Below the pieces are notes generated by a model. That model was not told the origin of the DNA, searched no databases, and worked only from the letters and a program-made list of their open reading frames with translations. The position numbers and the translations under genes are program-made. Shown here in pieces: positions 1 through 13,793 of a DNA stretch of 64,000 nt. Position 1 is the stretch's first letter. Every line of letters begins with the position of its first letter. The stretch is from Paralvinella palmiformis (lineage: Eukaryota; Annelida; Polychaeta; Terebellida; Alvinellidae), in contig JAODUP010000346.1 in NCBI GenBank assembly GCA_025642065.1, positions 328,501-392,500 of the forward strand. The letters are read 5' to 3'.

Positions 1-163
1 GTATCTGGGATGTATATACTGTCCCATTTCTGATGCAAAATACGAAGTGATGTGTTTTACACAACAGTTGTGCTGGATGAATGCTTATTTTACACCCTGA
101 TATTACATACTCCACCTGATGTAAATAAATACGTTTAATAATGACTATGCTATCTATTTTCAG

Positions 164-328
164 CTGGCTTGTTGTTTTGGTTCAGCTGCCTGTAGTCTGT
201 GTTGTTCCGCATGTCCATCATGCAAGAATTCAACGGCGACGAGGATAGCTTATGCGTTCCTGCTGCTAGTTGGTACCATTGTGGCATGTATTATGCTGTC
301 CCCTGGCTTGGAGAAACAGCTGCAGAAG
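164..328 (+). CDS. SERINC: SERINC exon: Cys-rich segment and transmembrane helix 1
   Basis: 55 codons, phase 0 in and 0 out, between a TTTTCAG acceptor and GTAATC donor. It begins [14 protein letters not shown] and continues through a CPSCKNST motif into helix 1 ([18 protein letters not shown]). The Cys-rich stretch followed by N-S-T is typical of SERINC N-termini. The preceding exon with the initiator Met is outside the window. Confidence 0.93.
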
Positions 329-720
329 GTAATCTTATAGATACATCTGTCTTAGACATATATGTCTTGATAATTTAGTACTTATATATATATATCATGG
401 AATAACATTGTACAGATCCTGTAAAGGTCATTGGAAAAGGTCATGTATTTGGTGTATATATACAGGTATAACTGAATCATTATATGATCCCACATATAAG
501 GTATTAATAAAGAAAATGTCAGTGAACAAAATGTACACTTTTGTGTTACTATCTTCAACAAAAAAGTTTGTTCTACAAGCAACCTAAGTGGGAATAATAA
601 CAAGAAAAACTTACATTTTCATATTCATGAATCCAACACATATCAGATAGAAAACTATAACAGGCATTGAATAGATCAATTTTTTTTTCTTGTACACTGA
701 TTCAGACAACAGGCTTCTTT

Positions 721-798
<78 letters not shown>

Positions 799-3750
799 GT
801 ACGTATATACACACACCAATGAGTGCATCATATCTCAACACCTTCACCAGAAGAACTTCCCATTTATCGGTGTCTGCTAAAAGTATCAAATTGCTTTATC
901 ATTGTGTTACTATATATTAGATCATAGTGATCTATAATAACATCTTGTGATGTGGCCTAAGTGATTAAAAGAAGCATTTTACATCAAATTAAAAATGCAT
1001 TGCTAAAGTCAACTTCTTCAAAATTGGTATGAAACAGCTGTACAGCAGCAACACCTTGCACCTGACCATGTTGCAAAGGTTAGCTGTACTACACCAAGTC
1101 AATGTTACAATTGCAATATGCCATGATAACAATACAAACTTTGTGTTTAGTTGACACTGTTTCACATCAGTTCTTAGCATGTATGTTGATGAGCAGAATT
1201 ATTTAATATTATTAGGAGTTTGTTTTATTTATAAAGGTATATGAGATATTTAAACATAAAATAAATTTAATTGAATATGCTTTATCATGGAAATATATCC
1301 TATTAGAAGCTGGCATTTTGATGATTTTCGGACTTACTACAAAATGCTGTTATGGTTCAGAGGAATTTTTATAATAGAAAAAGATTCAGCTATAGATTTT
1401 CAATTTAATGCATTAATTACTGTGCTGATGACTGAAATAATATTATGATATCTGTTGAATGTGTTAAAATGTACACTTTTCTTATGGATTTATTCACTTC
1501 CTACCAGTATGCTACCACATTTATTAACACAGGTAATTACATATGATATTACGAAAAGTGAAAAGCTTTGTTAGCAAGAAACATTATATGATAGGATTTT
1601 GAGCATGCATATAGACCTCTAGACAATTTCCACGACGACTGTGCCATCTAACAAACGTCCGTTTGCGGGTCATGTTTCACCGAGCTCGCTGAACCATATA
1701 ATAAAAACATTCTTTTACCAATTGTGAGATCACAGAGATCACAGTATGTTTCATCTATTACATTTCCCAACTTGATGATTTATTTTCAATAACATTTTAA
1801 GCAAAAATTAACTGTTAACTTTCCCCATACAAATAATCTTATCTATTAATAAAAATAATTCTGCATTATATTTAATAAAAATGAAACTGCTATGATAACC
1901 TTAGATGGATTTAGTTCTGTGAATCCCCCAAAATGTAAATTTACAAACAATTAGTGAATTACACTTGTTGTTCCATGCTACTGCATGGCTCCAGTGACCC
2001 GCAAACAACTGTAGATGTGGACTGCGCATGCATCACAAAAATTGTCTATTATCACTCATATCATGTTTTTGTGGCTATGATTTTATGTCTGATTTCTGAA
2101 AGTCCGCAATATTTGGGGTTCAAGCACCATGTTGATGCATAGAAAAATCTGATGTTATGAACCACAATGTATTGACCTTTGCCAGTATTTAGGTTAAACA
2201 CAAGTTATGCTATTCTCAGCCCAAATCGTGTAGTTGATTGTATTTATTAGTATTAGAGGAATAAAGCCATTTGGATTTTATCAGTTTGATTTAAATTTCG
2301 TAATTTATATATTTACTATTTTGAAGCTAATCAAAACTTGCACTGAAAACAGTTTCAGCATTCCACTCCAGATTTACCCCAAATTAGCCAGAACAATATA
2401 CTTTTAAATAGGCAGCAATTACAAAATGATTGTTTTTTACCTATTTTGTTCTGTGCGTTAAAAAAATTGGAGTAACAATAATGAGCAACAACAATTGTTT
2501 TCCATTGTCATTACTATGCCTATGGCTGTTTCACAGAGAGATCATCCAGTCCATCAGTACTGTCACTTGTCAGGTGTTTATCACAGCCATCGATTGTTTT
2601 CCAGATTCCATACCTCTGTAGTGATGTTGGCATTGGTACAGACCTCGGTGAAATCACGGTGACAAAGGCCAAGTTTGACTGTTCTGTGGTCGTCGGTTAT
2701 CAAGCGGTCTACAGAGTCTGCTTTGGCCTGTCTGCATTCTTCTTCCTCTTTTCAATGCTCATGATCAAGGTTGGTTCGTCGCGAGATCCAAGGTCAAAAA
2801 TCCAGAATGGGTAAGTTACACTTAGGGAGTGGCATCTAGCACCTCTTTCACGAATGAGACTAAATAGAGCATTATACTTCTACAATTCTTCTGACCTGAA
2901 GTGTTTGCTAAATTCTAACATGATTATCCATCCAAATATAATTGGCGTCTCACGGATTACATTAGTATTTAAATAACAGGGTATATTTCAAAGATCTGAA
3001 ATGTGGTTTAATGATTTTGGGTGTGATATGTTAATCAAGAATGTTTCTACATATGTTATTGTTCCAAATGTAAATCCAATTAATCAAGTACCGGTAGTGA
3101 TAAAATAATCGGTTGTTGAAGATGTAATAGACCTGCATGAGATGATAAAGATTACGTTTCTGTCCCAGTGTGCATGAAAATAGTGCTCTATCCAGAATTG
3201 ATTGCCAGGCTTTTAGCCAGAGAGTCATACAGGTTGAAGACCAAAAATATATAAACTCAGTGAAGACACCTGGTACAGGTGTTACTTTAATGTAATAATA
3301 ATAATGTGTGATATTTATATAACACCCTATCCAGCTAGATAGCTACTCTAAGGTGCTTTACAGTATTATTATCCCTGACTCAGACCTGTTTCAATCCAGC
3401 AGACACCTCAACTCCCAAAAAATATACAATGCCTGCTGGTGTTATAGCTCCTATGCTCTAACTGACTGCACCCATCATAACTCAATGTAGCATGTAACTT
3501 TTTATCATTGCTAGATGTAAGCCACAGCATCATTTCATTTTGACTGCACAAATAAATTTCATCTTAGAATGCCATCTTGAACATCAAAATTTCAAATTTC
3601 TGCATTCAGAGAATGCACCCAGTCTAATTTCACTTGATAGCTGCATCAGTAGTTTTGTTTCATCAATCTCAACATTAAGTGGCTGTATTTATATTTCTGA
3701 TAGAAAGGTGTGATCACTGTCATGTATTGTTGGTGTGTATGTTTGTAGGA

Positions 3751-3788
<38 letters not shown>

Positions 3789-6700
3789 CACGTGAAACTA
3801 ACAGCGTGAATGTCAATTGTGAAGTTGCCAGGTTATGCCCAATTTGATTCATAGCCGGAAGGCATGTGTCCTAGATTTGACCTAATATCGCCAGTGAAGT
3901 TATTTGTGTGTTTGTTCTTAGATATGTCAGAAGTTAATAAACAAATCGTGAGCTTGATTATTTGTCGGAGTAGCTATTAGAATTAGCCTGTAACTCTGTA
4001 CCCATTTTTATTGTTTTTTCTATAAAAATGGACGCTAGAACAGACGGTCAAGTACTATGGCACTGATACTAGACTGGGCCTTGGAACACTGCTCCCAGTC
4101 ATGCAGTCGAGTATTAATGTTGCACACTGCATATATAATAAATATATATATATGTGTGTGTGTGTAAAACTTTATTTTTATTTCAGTTTTCCTTGCCATA
4201 CTCATTAGTTCTGATAGGTGATTTTTAATGCTGGTCGAGTATTAGTTTCTTTGCTTCACACATTGTGTTTCATTCTGTGAATAACTTGTTTTCGTTGTAG
4301 ATTCTGGTTCTTTAAGATCTTGCTGATAATTGGAGTGACAATTGCAGCCTTTTTCATACCATCAGCTAATGGGGAGTTCAACACTGGTAACTATACTGTT
4401 ATTATTATTCCATAACTATACTCGTAGTTTATGATAACACAAGAGCTCTGTATTATTTTATGTACAGGTGAGCTGGCAGATAGATCGGTGTTTAAGTTTA
4501 GTGTTTGGAAATAATTCATTCTGTGTGTGTGTGGGTGGGTGGGTGTTATACCAGTATTTATATAGACCAGTATAATTCTCTTTTAGCTTGGATGGTGATC
4601 GGCATGATCGGTGGCTTCCTATTCCTCCTAATCCAGCTCGTTCTGATTGTCGACTTTGCCCATGCCTGGAATGAGAGCTGGCTCGGAAAGTATGAGGAAT
4701 CACAGTCAAAGTGGTGGTTTGTTGGTCAGTACTCGGCCTCATTTTATATTTTGTTAAGGCTAAAACTGCTGGAAAAAGAACTCGCTGGCAACTGAATCAA
4801 GGTCATTGTGCAATGTCAACATCATCCAGTGTATAGTAAAAACAAATATGAACAATTTAATGAATGGTACTTTTTAAAGGGAAATGTTTCACACTTTAAA
4901 TATCAGATATGATGACAAGAGGCTGCTAACTAAAGCTAATCCTGATCAGTTGTGATTATTTTCTATAAGGCAATGCTTTATTTAATAGTACTACTCGAGG
5001 AACTTCAGTCTTGCAAGTGTCAAAGCCCGATTTTAGCAATACCACAATTGTTAATGATATCTAAATGATATCTAAATCAGTTCCTCCAGACAACTTACTA
5101 AAATATCTGTCTTCTAAATTGATATTATTTTGGTGTTTGTCCATCTTTCCTAAAATCTTGGGAGTTGTGCAGCCAGAGGAAAGAGATGGAACCTTCTGAA
5201 TTTTTTGCATGAATTGTTGTCTGGTATTTTATTGACATTAACTTGGGTAGCCTCATTCGCGTATGCAAAAGTGTTAAAATAAATATTTATAATTGTCAAG
5301 ATACCAGGTAGGCCTTATCATAAATCTTGAAATGGGCCTGTAGGACAGTAAAAACAACAAGGAAAAATGTTTACACAAAAGCATGAGGAAATAATCATCG
5401 GGCTCATTGAAATGACATTCCCATTCACCGACCTCATAACCTGAAAGTTTATGGCAGTTCATGGATGAGATGATACTTGCCCGTATTTATAAGTTTGTTT
5501 ATCTGTTTCAGGTCTGCTCTTCTTCACCATCCTGTTCTATCTGATTGCGATAGTGCTTGTTGTTGTCTTCTTCATCTTCTACACAAACCATGTAAGTAAT
5601 ATCATCACAGCAGACTGGTGCATTGGCTCCATTCACTTTGAGACATTTGTGGTGCTTTGTTTAGCTTTGGTACTGGTTACATCAGTAACATGCGGCAGAG
5701 GAATGCATGTGTCATGAGAGGCAACTATAAGCAGTGAAAATGAGATGTTTTATTGTTAAACCCCAGACACTCACTTACTGTAGTGTATACTTTTGGGTGT
5801 TGTTATGGTGCAGTGGTTAGAGGATGGTGCTGCAAACCTCCACGTGTTTCTTTATAGAAATGATAAATGTATGGATTGAGTTAAGTATACAGCAGGTCTT
5901 CTAGAACATGGCACCTGGAACTTTATTACTCAGGAATCTGTTTTCTTTGATTCCGAATTCATGTTGCACTTTACTCTTTAGTGATTTATTTAGATGATTT
6001 AATCTGAGAATTGTGATGTGTATATATATTGTTCCCTTCTTGTACAGCTCCATGGCTGCTCCTTACACAAGTTCTTCATCAGCTTCAATCTGATCCTCTG
6101 TGTCATCATCTCTGTTGTTGCTATACTGCCCAAGATCCAGGAAGGTATGTATGTTATTTTCTGATGTATGCTCCCTTGGGAGTTGAGATGTGTGCTGGGT
6201 GGAAACAGGTCTGAGTCAGGGATAATATATTGTAAAACGCCTTAGAGCAGCTATCTAGCTGAATAGGGTGCTGTATAAATGCCACATATTATTATTATTA
6301 CAATTGTGTGTGTGTCATCTTAATGCTTTCATTGATTTAGTTAAATGTTTTGGTTAATAATACTTGTTTGATGACTGTCAGGCATTCACTTGTGGTGGTT
6401 AATGTTTGGACTTTGCCAAAATGAATTATTATTGTTTAATTTGCCAGTAATGTAAATCAATTAGACTAGTTCAGTTTTTGTTTAATTTATTGAGTCTTAC
6501 TATTATTATTATTATTATTGTTGTTATAAAAAAGGATCTAAACCTAACAACAGTCTTGTTATTATAATTGTTATTGTTATATTATTATCAGGTGTTCTTT
6601 ACTTTTGTTTAATTTTACCTGTGATCCTGATGAAGATTTTACTTCCATAACAATTCCAGCTAATCCACGTTCCGGCTTGCTCCAGTCTTCTGTCATCACC

Positions 6701-9118
6701 ATATACGTGATGTATCTGACATGGACAGCGATGACAAACAATAAAGGTAATGGCATCTGTAATTTACAATGACCCTGTCCAGCCAGACTACCTTCAGACA
6801 CCACCTGTCATGATATCTCAGTAACCCAGCTCAGTAACTCGGTTTTAAAGACCTATTTTGTTTGGATAGTGATGGGTTAGCTTGTGGATAATGTGCTTAT
6901 GAATAACAGCGACAAACAGCCTACTCTCTAGGCAGCTGATGTTAATGGCAGAATGTATAGGTTCAGTTAATGTGAGGGTAGGTGTGTCACAAATGATTAA
7001 AACCCTTGCCATATTACCATCAGATTAATAAAAACTAAAGGAAGTAAATACAGTAGTCCAGAATGAGATCAATAAGAACTGCTGTATTAGACCTACTTGT
7101 TTATACACAGTAAAAACACGCCTTAAAGGGCTATTTGTGTTTCTAATGAATACCTCATGTGGTTTGAAATCGGATCTCAGAAAATAGATTTTACTATGTG
7201 TTGTATGTACAGGAGGTCCTCATATTACAAACGAGATCTGTCTTTACATATGTTCGTAATCTGAATTTGTATGTAAGTTGAATCACACTCTAAAGAGGGG
7301 GTAAAGTGTATGCGTAAAATACAAAAACCAAGCAATCCTAAAAGGTGGGTACGTATTCTTCCACACACACCACACAACACAACAATCTAGTTCGTCAGTC
7401 AGTAACCTCGAACCTGCGTCAGTAACTCAAACAACAACTTTCAGACCCTTATGGGGGGGGGGTCATTCGTAATGGCGAGTTGTCATAAGTTGAAGCCACT
7501 GTAACCTGAGGTCTTCCTGTATGTTTGTCTTGGTGCTGTTCTTATAAATTAAATTGCCATGTCTTTTCACTTGGTAACTGTGTGTCTCTACTACACACTG
7601 GAGAATGAATACAGACTTGTACAAAGATGACCTGTTTATAATTATGAATTTCTTAATTTTACCAGTTCATATATCATACAGTACATCTTCAGCAAAATGT
7701 TTACTTCAACAGATCGCAAATGTAATCCATCGATAAAATTCGTCAACGAAACACTGGTGCTGGATAACACTGACATGTCCCAGAATGTTGACAACCAGTT
7801 CGACACCCTGAGCATCGTGTCACTGGTCCTCTTCCTTATCTGTGTACTTTATGCCAGGTAATTATCACAGAGCAGTTTTATCATATTCCATGTTTAATTT
7901 GACAAATTGAGATTTAACTACTGGTAGAATGTCTTTGATAAAAAAAGGTTATTTAATTTGTACTTTTGAAGATAAATCAGAGTATTATTTTGTCAAACGT
8001 CTAATGATCTAATGATGATGTGTTGTCTCCATTTTAATGAAAAAACTTGTTTTTCTTCAGCTCTTTACTAGTATCATTATATATATTTTCTAGCCGTTGG
8101 GCTTTAATATCGGTGTGTAATCATTGCATGTGAGTGCGTGTTTGTGTACACTGATATCTAACTAGTTAGATCGTTTTGTTAAGCCTCCGTAACAGCTCTC
8201 ACAGTCAGATGGGCAAGATAACTCTCTCATCCAGCGAGAGAACTATTCTAGACACGGGTTCTGGTGAGTGACATTGGTGCATGTCTGTGTGATGGCTTTC
8301 TTCTTTGTTTCAGTTGTTTGTGCTGTATGGTTTATTCACCCCGCCCCCCCCCATCCCCATATTACATTATTCAATTATGTAGTTATTGGTTTGGGTAGAA
8401 TCTTTACAGGAGATGAATTCTAGCCAGAGAGTTGAATGCCTTCCATTTTGTTTTGCTTTCTGATCAGTTAGGTAACTGAACTGTTGCCACTTGGCTTCAT
8501 TTTCCACCTATCTTTATGTTGAGTGGTTAGCAGCTGGTTATGAGAAACTTTTCATAACCTTATGAGAGCCCTTCTTGTCACACCCATAGATCAGTCAGAT
8601 CAAACTTTTGAAACCCTTACCCTCCATTTCAGTCATGCCTTTCAGTATTTTGGCATATCACCTAAATTATTATAATAACAATTTTTCTAATTTGGCAGAT
8701 TTTTTGAGAAATATCAACCATGAAACATACAAAATTGGACTTGTTTAATTGAGCCATAATATGCTGCTCATATTTTCTGTAACAATAATACTATGGTTGC
8801 TGTCTTGGGATGAATGACAACAGAATTCATGGAAGCAATGTAGAATCTAGCATTTGGTCTAGAATCTAAGTTCTGATCCAGAATCTGTCTTTGGACTCGG
8901 AGTGTTTCATAATGTCAAGATAATTGAGTGTTGTTTTCCAAAATGTTGGGTAAGCTACCATAGTTATGGTGCTTTTTGATTTCACTTGAATTATTTTCAG
9001 TTGTTTGACCGAGAAATATGTTTGCATGTAACAGGTTCTCTTACATTTCTTATTTGTCTTGTTCCTATTGTCTTGTTTCTAGTTAGAAAATAGTGTTCCT
9101 CACATTTCTGAATGTTAA

Positions 9119-9162
<44 letters not shown>

Positions 9163-12100
9163 TGCATGAAATAGAAATGAAGTGTTTATCAGTATCTCGT
9201 AGCTTGCATAATTCACTCACAGTTGACATTCTACATATCAGTTACTAGAATTATGCCAGAGAAACACATTCTCATGCATGACGAAGGCAGACAGTATATT
9301 ACAAGAAGATGGCTTCGTATTATATTTTTTTATAAATTCTAACTGATGAGAAGTGGATAGGTGATTACTTTGGATGTTGGTCTCTCGCTGATTATGTTAG
9401 CTCATCTGTTTGTACTGGTTGATACATGCTTTTATTTTACAGCATCGAGAAAAGTGAGATTGATGATTGGGATTTGGTGCTATTTTGGTTTTGCCTTTTA
9501 TTTAAATTTATAGTCCAACCACAGCCTCGCTGTTCTGAGGATTTTATCTTTTGATTGAGGAATGATAAGAGCCTTGGTTATCTCGGTGAATCATTGATTC
9601 TCCCGGTTAATGGACTTCTACGGTGGTGTCCATCATCAGATCTCTGAGGGATTATACCGACATCTGCTGGCATGTCTGGGATTGTAATCCAGGATAAATC
9701 ATTTTGTGACTGACCTACCTATTTGTGGTTGGATTGACCATTCCAAGCATATGATATAATAATAACTACTGTAGTTGGTTGATTCGAGCTGGGCACCTCC
9801 CAATTTATGAGCCATCCCTTTACTCTTCATCTTCTACACATTTAAATGTACACACATACACACACATAAAATGTCACACCTGTTGTCATATCTTATAAAC
9901 AGTAAATGGTGTCTTGGTGCCCCACAATGCAGCAGACAAGTGGATGATGATTGTTGTTCGACTCAGATTTCAATGTTACCACTGTTTTATTTGTTTTTAG
10001 TCTAGTCAAGAAGTTTTACCCTAAATGCTGTGGTTGTTCATGCTGTTGTTGTTGTAAATCTGATGATGAATTTGAAACGACGACCGGGGTCCAGGGTGAG
10101 TTCAATTATCACCTCAGTTGGTGGCCATTTTGGGTGTGTGGGATATAGTTGTCATCATGATAAATGTAGAACTCGTTGCTAATGATATCCTCTAACACAA
10201 TGGGAAACCTATCTCAACGTAACATGGAATGTGAAGATTATATTGATTAAGTATTGCACAACTGTTGTGTAAAATAAATTGTTATGGTACAGGTATTATT
10301 ACTTACCCCGTTAAATTTGAAGAATTATAATGTATAATGCTGTCGGAGAAAATCCACTGAGTTACTCTTACCTCTTTTGATTATTAGGAAAACAATGTTA
10401 ACAATCCTAAAAATTTACGTTTTTATTTTGTGTTTTTCAGTAGTACAATATCTGTATAAGTGAAGTAGGAACATTAAATATGTATACCTTTCTGCTCTAA
10501 AGTTTAGCCTTTATTTCCCAATTTCCTGTTAAATTTCATGTCCACGTACAATCTAAAGTAAAGAAGATACTTTATTTCCGTAGTGTACTTCATCTTTGGT
10601 GAGCTTTTTTCAATAAGTGATATAGAAGACATCAGTTTTGTGGATTTTCTCATACATTATCACATATTTTTATCTTCACTTTAGAATATGCTAATATTTG
10701 GATTGGATTGCTGGTGATCCATCTACATTCCATGTTCGTTTGAGGTTGGCCGGGTCATGTAGCTGTTAATGTTCATTTGTTTATGAAGCTTCTTTGATCT
10801 GGTAATGTTCTCTATTCTCAGACTGCCATCTGTCTGAATTAACAGATGTTGTGAAATTGTTCATTATTAACAAAGAACAGATGAACAACTTAGAAATGAA
10901 CGAGCCAGAATTGGATTATGAAATCAGCAAAATAATTGGGGCTCCGTGGGAAATAGGATGTATGTAGGTAACTGACTATGTTGTTAAGAAATGCCTGATA
11001 CCTTTTAGTGTCTGATTATTTGGTATTAGGAAGTGTTTTTTTATCTGCAAGTTGAACACCTGCAAGATGGCTAACAGTTTTGGGGGGAACACTATGAAAA
11101 CATTAATAATGAAATCTAACTTTGGAGGAATTTAGAGAGCAGTTTTCACTTTCATAAACTCGGCCTCTCATTTGGCAGCTAGAGGTGCCCCCATGGCCTT
11201 TCTGGTAGCCTAGTGAACCATAAATCTGTAGCATGTAGGTCTATGTCAGAAGGGTGTTTCATCTTTCACTTTGTTACCTTTGGAGGTTGCCCATCTCATT
11301 TAGCTGCCCATGTGCACAAAACTTACTGCACTAAAACAGCAACATTTTGATAGATGTCCCAGTGTGTCTGAATGTTAATGGCTGAATTGAACAGATCTAA
11401 ATAGTCGTCTGTGAGTTTTCTTTTGTATCACAAACAGTGTATGGTATGTTACCATGAAGGAGGACCAAGGAATTTGAATACGGCTGTTGCACCCAACCTG
11501 GAACTATTGTCTGTTTTGGTAGAAATGACAAAGAACACAGTCTGCAGAATCACACATAGACATCTTCCGAGTGGGGTTAATATTTGGCAGCCATGTCACA
11601 GATATAAACAACTCTGTCCTGTTTCCGTTACAGCATGTATCAACCAGCATAACATTTGTGGCTCCATTTCAACTTTCTGTCATCTTTTGGTTTTAATGAT
11701 CATAGCAAGGTTTAAATCTATCTTTGGCTTAGATTGGTTGGTAATCTTCTTATTTGGTAGGTCATTCGTTATGGTCTTGGCATCAGGTCTTTGCTTCAGT
11801 GACAATCAGCCATCTGTGGATTTGTTACTTAATTTGTTGTGAGAAAGGTTTAACCTCCCTCCCCCCCCCCCCATTAGATGTCAGCAGGTCATCGCAGACA
11901 GAAGACATTATACATACCATGATAACTATAGCTCCATATACCTGTACACCTTGACTATAGCTGGAATTCTATTGTTTTTGCCCTGCTAACCCATCATTGG
12001 CCCATCCTCCCCCACACCACTCGCAGTATCCGTACTGCTGCCCACACTAACTTAGGCAAACTGACCATGAAAGAGCCAGTCCATTTGGAAGAGAGGGGGA

Positions 12101-13741
12101 GTGGTGAGTTCCTAATAAGTTCGAACCCCAATTCTGGTGAGTTTACCTACTTTGACAAATTTCCGGTGGCAGGAAGCTATTATTAGTCACCAAGCTAACA
12201 CCGGACTCGTAACCATGGTAATGGCCGTATGAGTTTACACCAGCCATTGGTGAATAACGTTTTAACGTCTATTAAAAATATTGGGTCATGGTCATAAATT
12301 AATCCCATGGTCAAGCATATAAGGTCATTTTATCATTGTATATCACAAAGATAATGGTAATATTGCTTTAAGATACATTGCACTTCAGATTAACATCAAT
12401 TTGATAGAAGCGTCTTCAGTAGACTGTGTAATATGACTAATACTAGTAGTATAAATAATAATAACTTTAATAATAATAATAATAGCTTTAGTAACAAAAC
12501 TAATATTAATAACAATAATTAATATTAATGACAAGTATAATGGCATAAATATGTTCATAACCACACAAGCAGCAAGCCCCTGACTTAAGAGAAACCACAC
12601 ACACAGTTAACAACCATCCAGAGTAGGCTGTCTAAATCTCTTAAGACAGGTTCTGAAAAAGTTAAATTCTGGTCTTGTCAGTTTGCTGTTTATATCAACT
12701 CATTATATGGAACATTTTATAGTAAGGTTGTGTCCGAGTTTTCTGTTTCTGTGTGTGTGTGTGTGTGTGATATGTTTTAGGAGAGCAACATACCAAAAAA
12801 GAGTATGATGTTCTAACACAGTAACAGTTTTACCATAAGCCCCCCCCCCGAAATTAAAAAGAAAATCTCTAACAAGGATACTATTTCCATGGTACCAGCA
12901 TGAAGTTATATAAGGAGCACCTGTTATGGTGCCAAGAAGTACATCACAAAGGTACAAGGACAACTTACTGCAGTGTCAAGAGAGTTTTAAAAGAACCAAC
13001 TTATGGAGTGTAATCAGTTATTTCTTACCAAAGGTTTCTACAGCGGATATATTTCTTTTCTCAACTAATGCCATTAGGACAATTGATTAATCACCAACTG
13101 TTATCAGTCGTGTGTGTGAATGCTATTTATGCTCATCGTTGTAAACAATTGTTTATGTTTGATTGTAGTCTATCGAACAGTACAATGAGAAAGCTCAATA
13201 AGCTCGGTTTCCATGATGATAATTATAGAGACGTGACCCTGCTGAGTGAGGGTGAGATGTGTGTTCTACGTCCCGTGTAATGTATATCACATAGTGATAA
13301 GATGATTAAGCTATGAGTGCGAGATCATATTATGTAGCTGTGATTAGGTAGATTTGATCCGCTTACAGCCTTCTACCCTGCTATAAGGTTAATTTCTGGT
13401 GGTAGGCTAGGTCTAATTTCGGAAACACGTGTTGAGTTGGTGTTCTGAATTGATCAGCATTCCCATGTGTGATCACCAATAATTGATGCATGTATGGATG
13501 CACCAACGCACACACACAGAGATAGAGAGAGAGATTGAGTGAGTCAGCGAATGAGTGACAACCATTTAAAATAGTTCACATAGAGACTAATTATCATTGT
13601 GATTTACATAGTTAAGATATGGTAATTTGCCTCACTATTTGTAACATTCTTATTGTATTACCATTGTTATGATTGGTTACATTTTTAAGTTATGTTTGTC
13701 TTCCCAGTTATTTAACCAGTGTTTATTTATGCCATTTTTTG

Positions 13742-13793
<52 letters not shown>

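Noticed and set aside
611..920. Opposing 76-92 codon frames with poly-IY
   Set aside because: Artefact of the (TA)n tract. The same applies to frames at 13673, 16732, 28770, 30244, 30377 and 61056.
4505..4795. 96-codon single-exon gene
   Set aside because: It is SERINC exon 4587-4724 read through into its two introns.
8082..8135. Additional alternative SERINC exon after TTTTTCTTCAG at 8080
   Set aside because: The acceptor is strong, but no donor leaves phase 1 before a stop.
9443..9560. Alternative exon beginning CATCGAGAAAAGTGAG after TTATTTTACAG
   Set aside because: Open for over 30 codons in the right entry phase, but no donor gives the required phase 1 exit.
11411..11842. 143-codon open frame inside a SERINC intron
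   Set aside because: No recognisable domain, wrong context for a SERINC exon (no phase-compatible splice pair), and overlapped by another frame. Likely chance.
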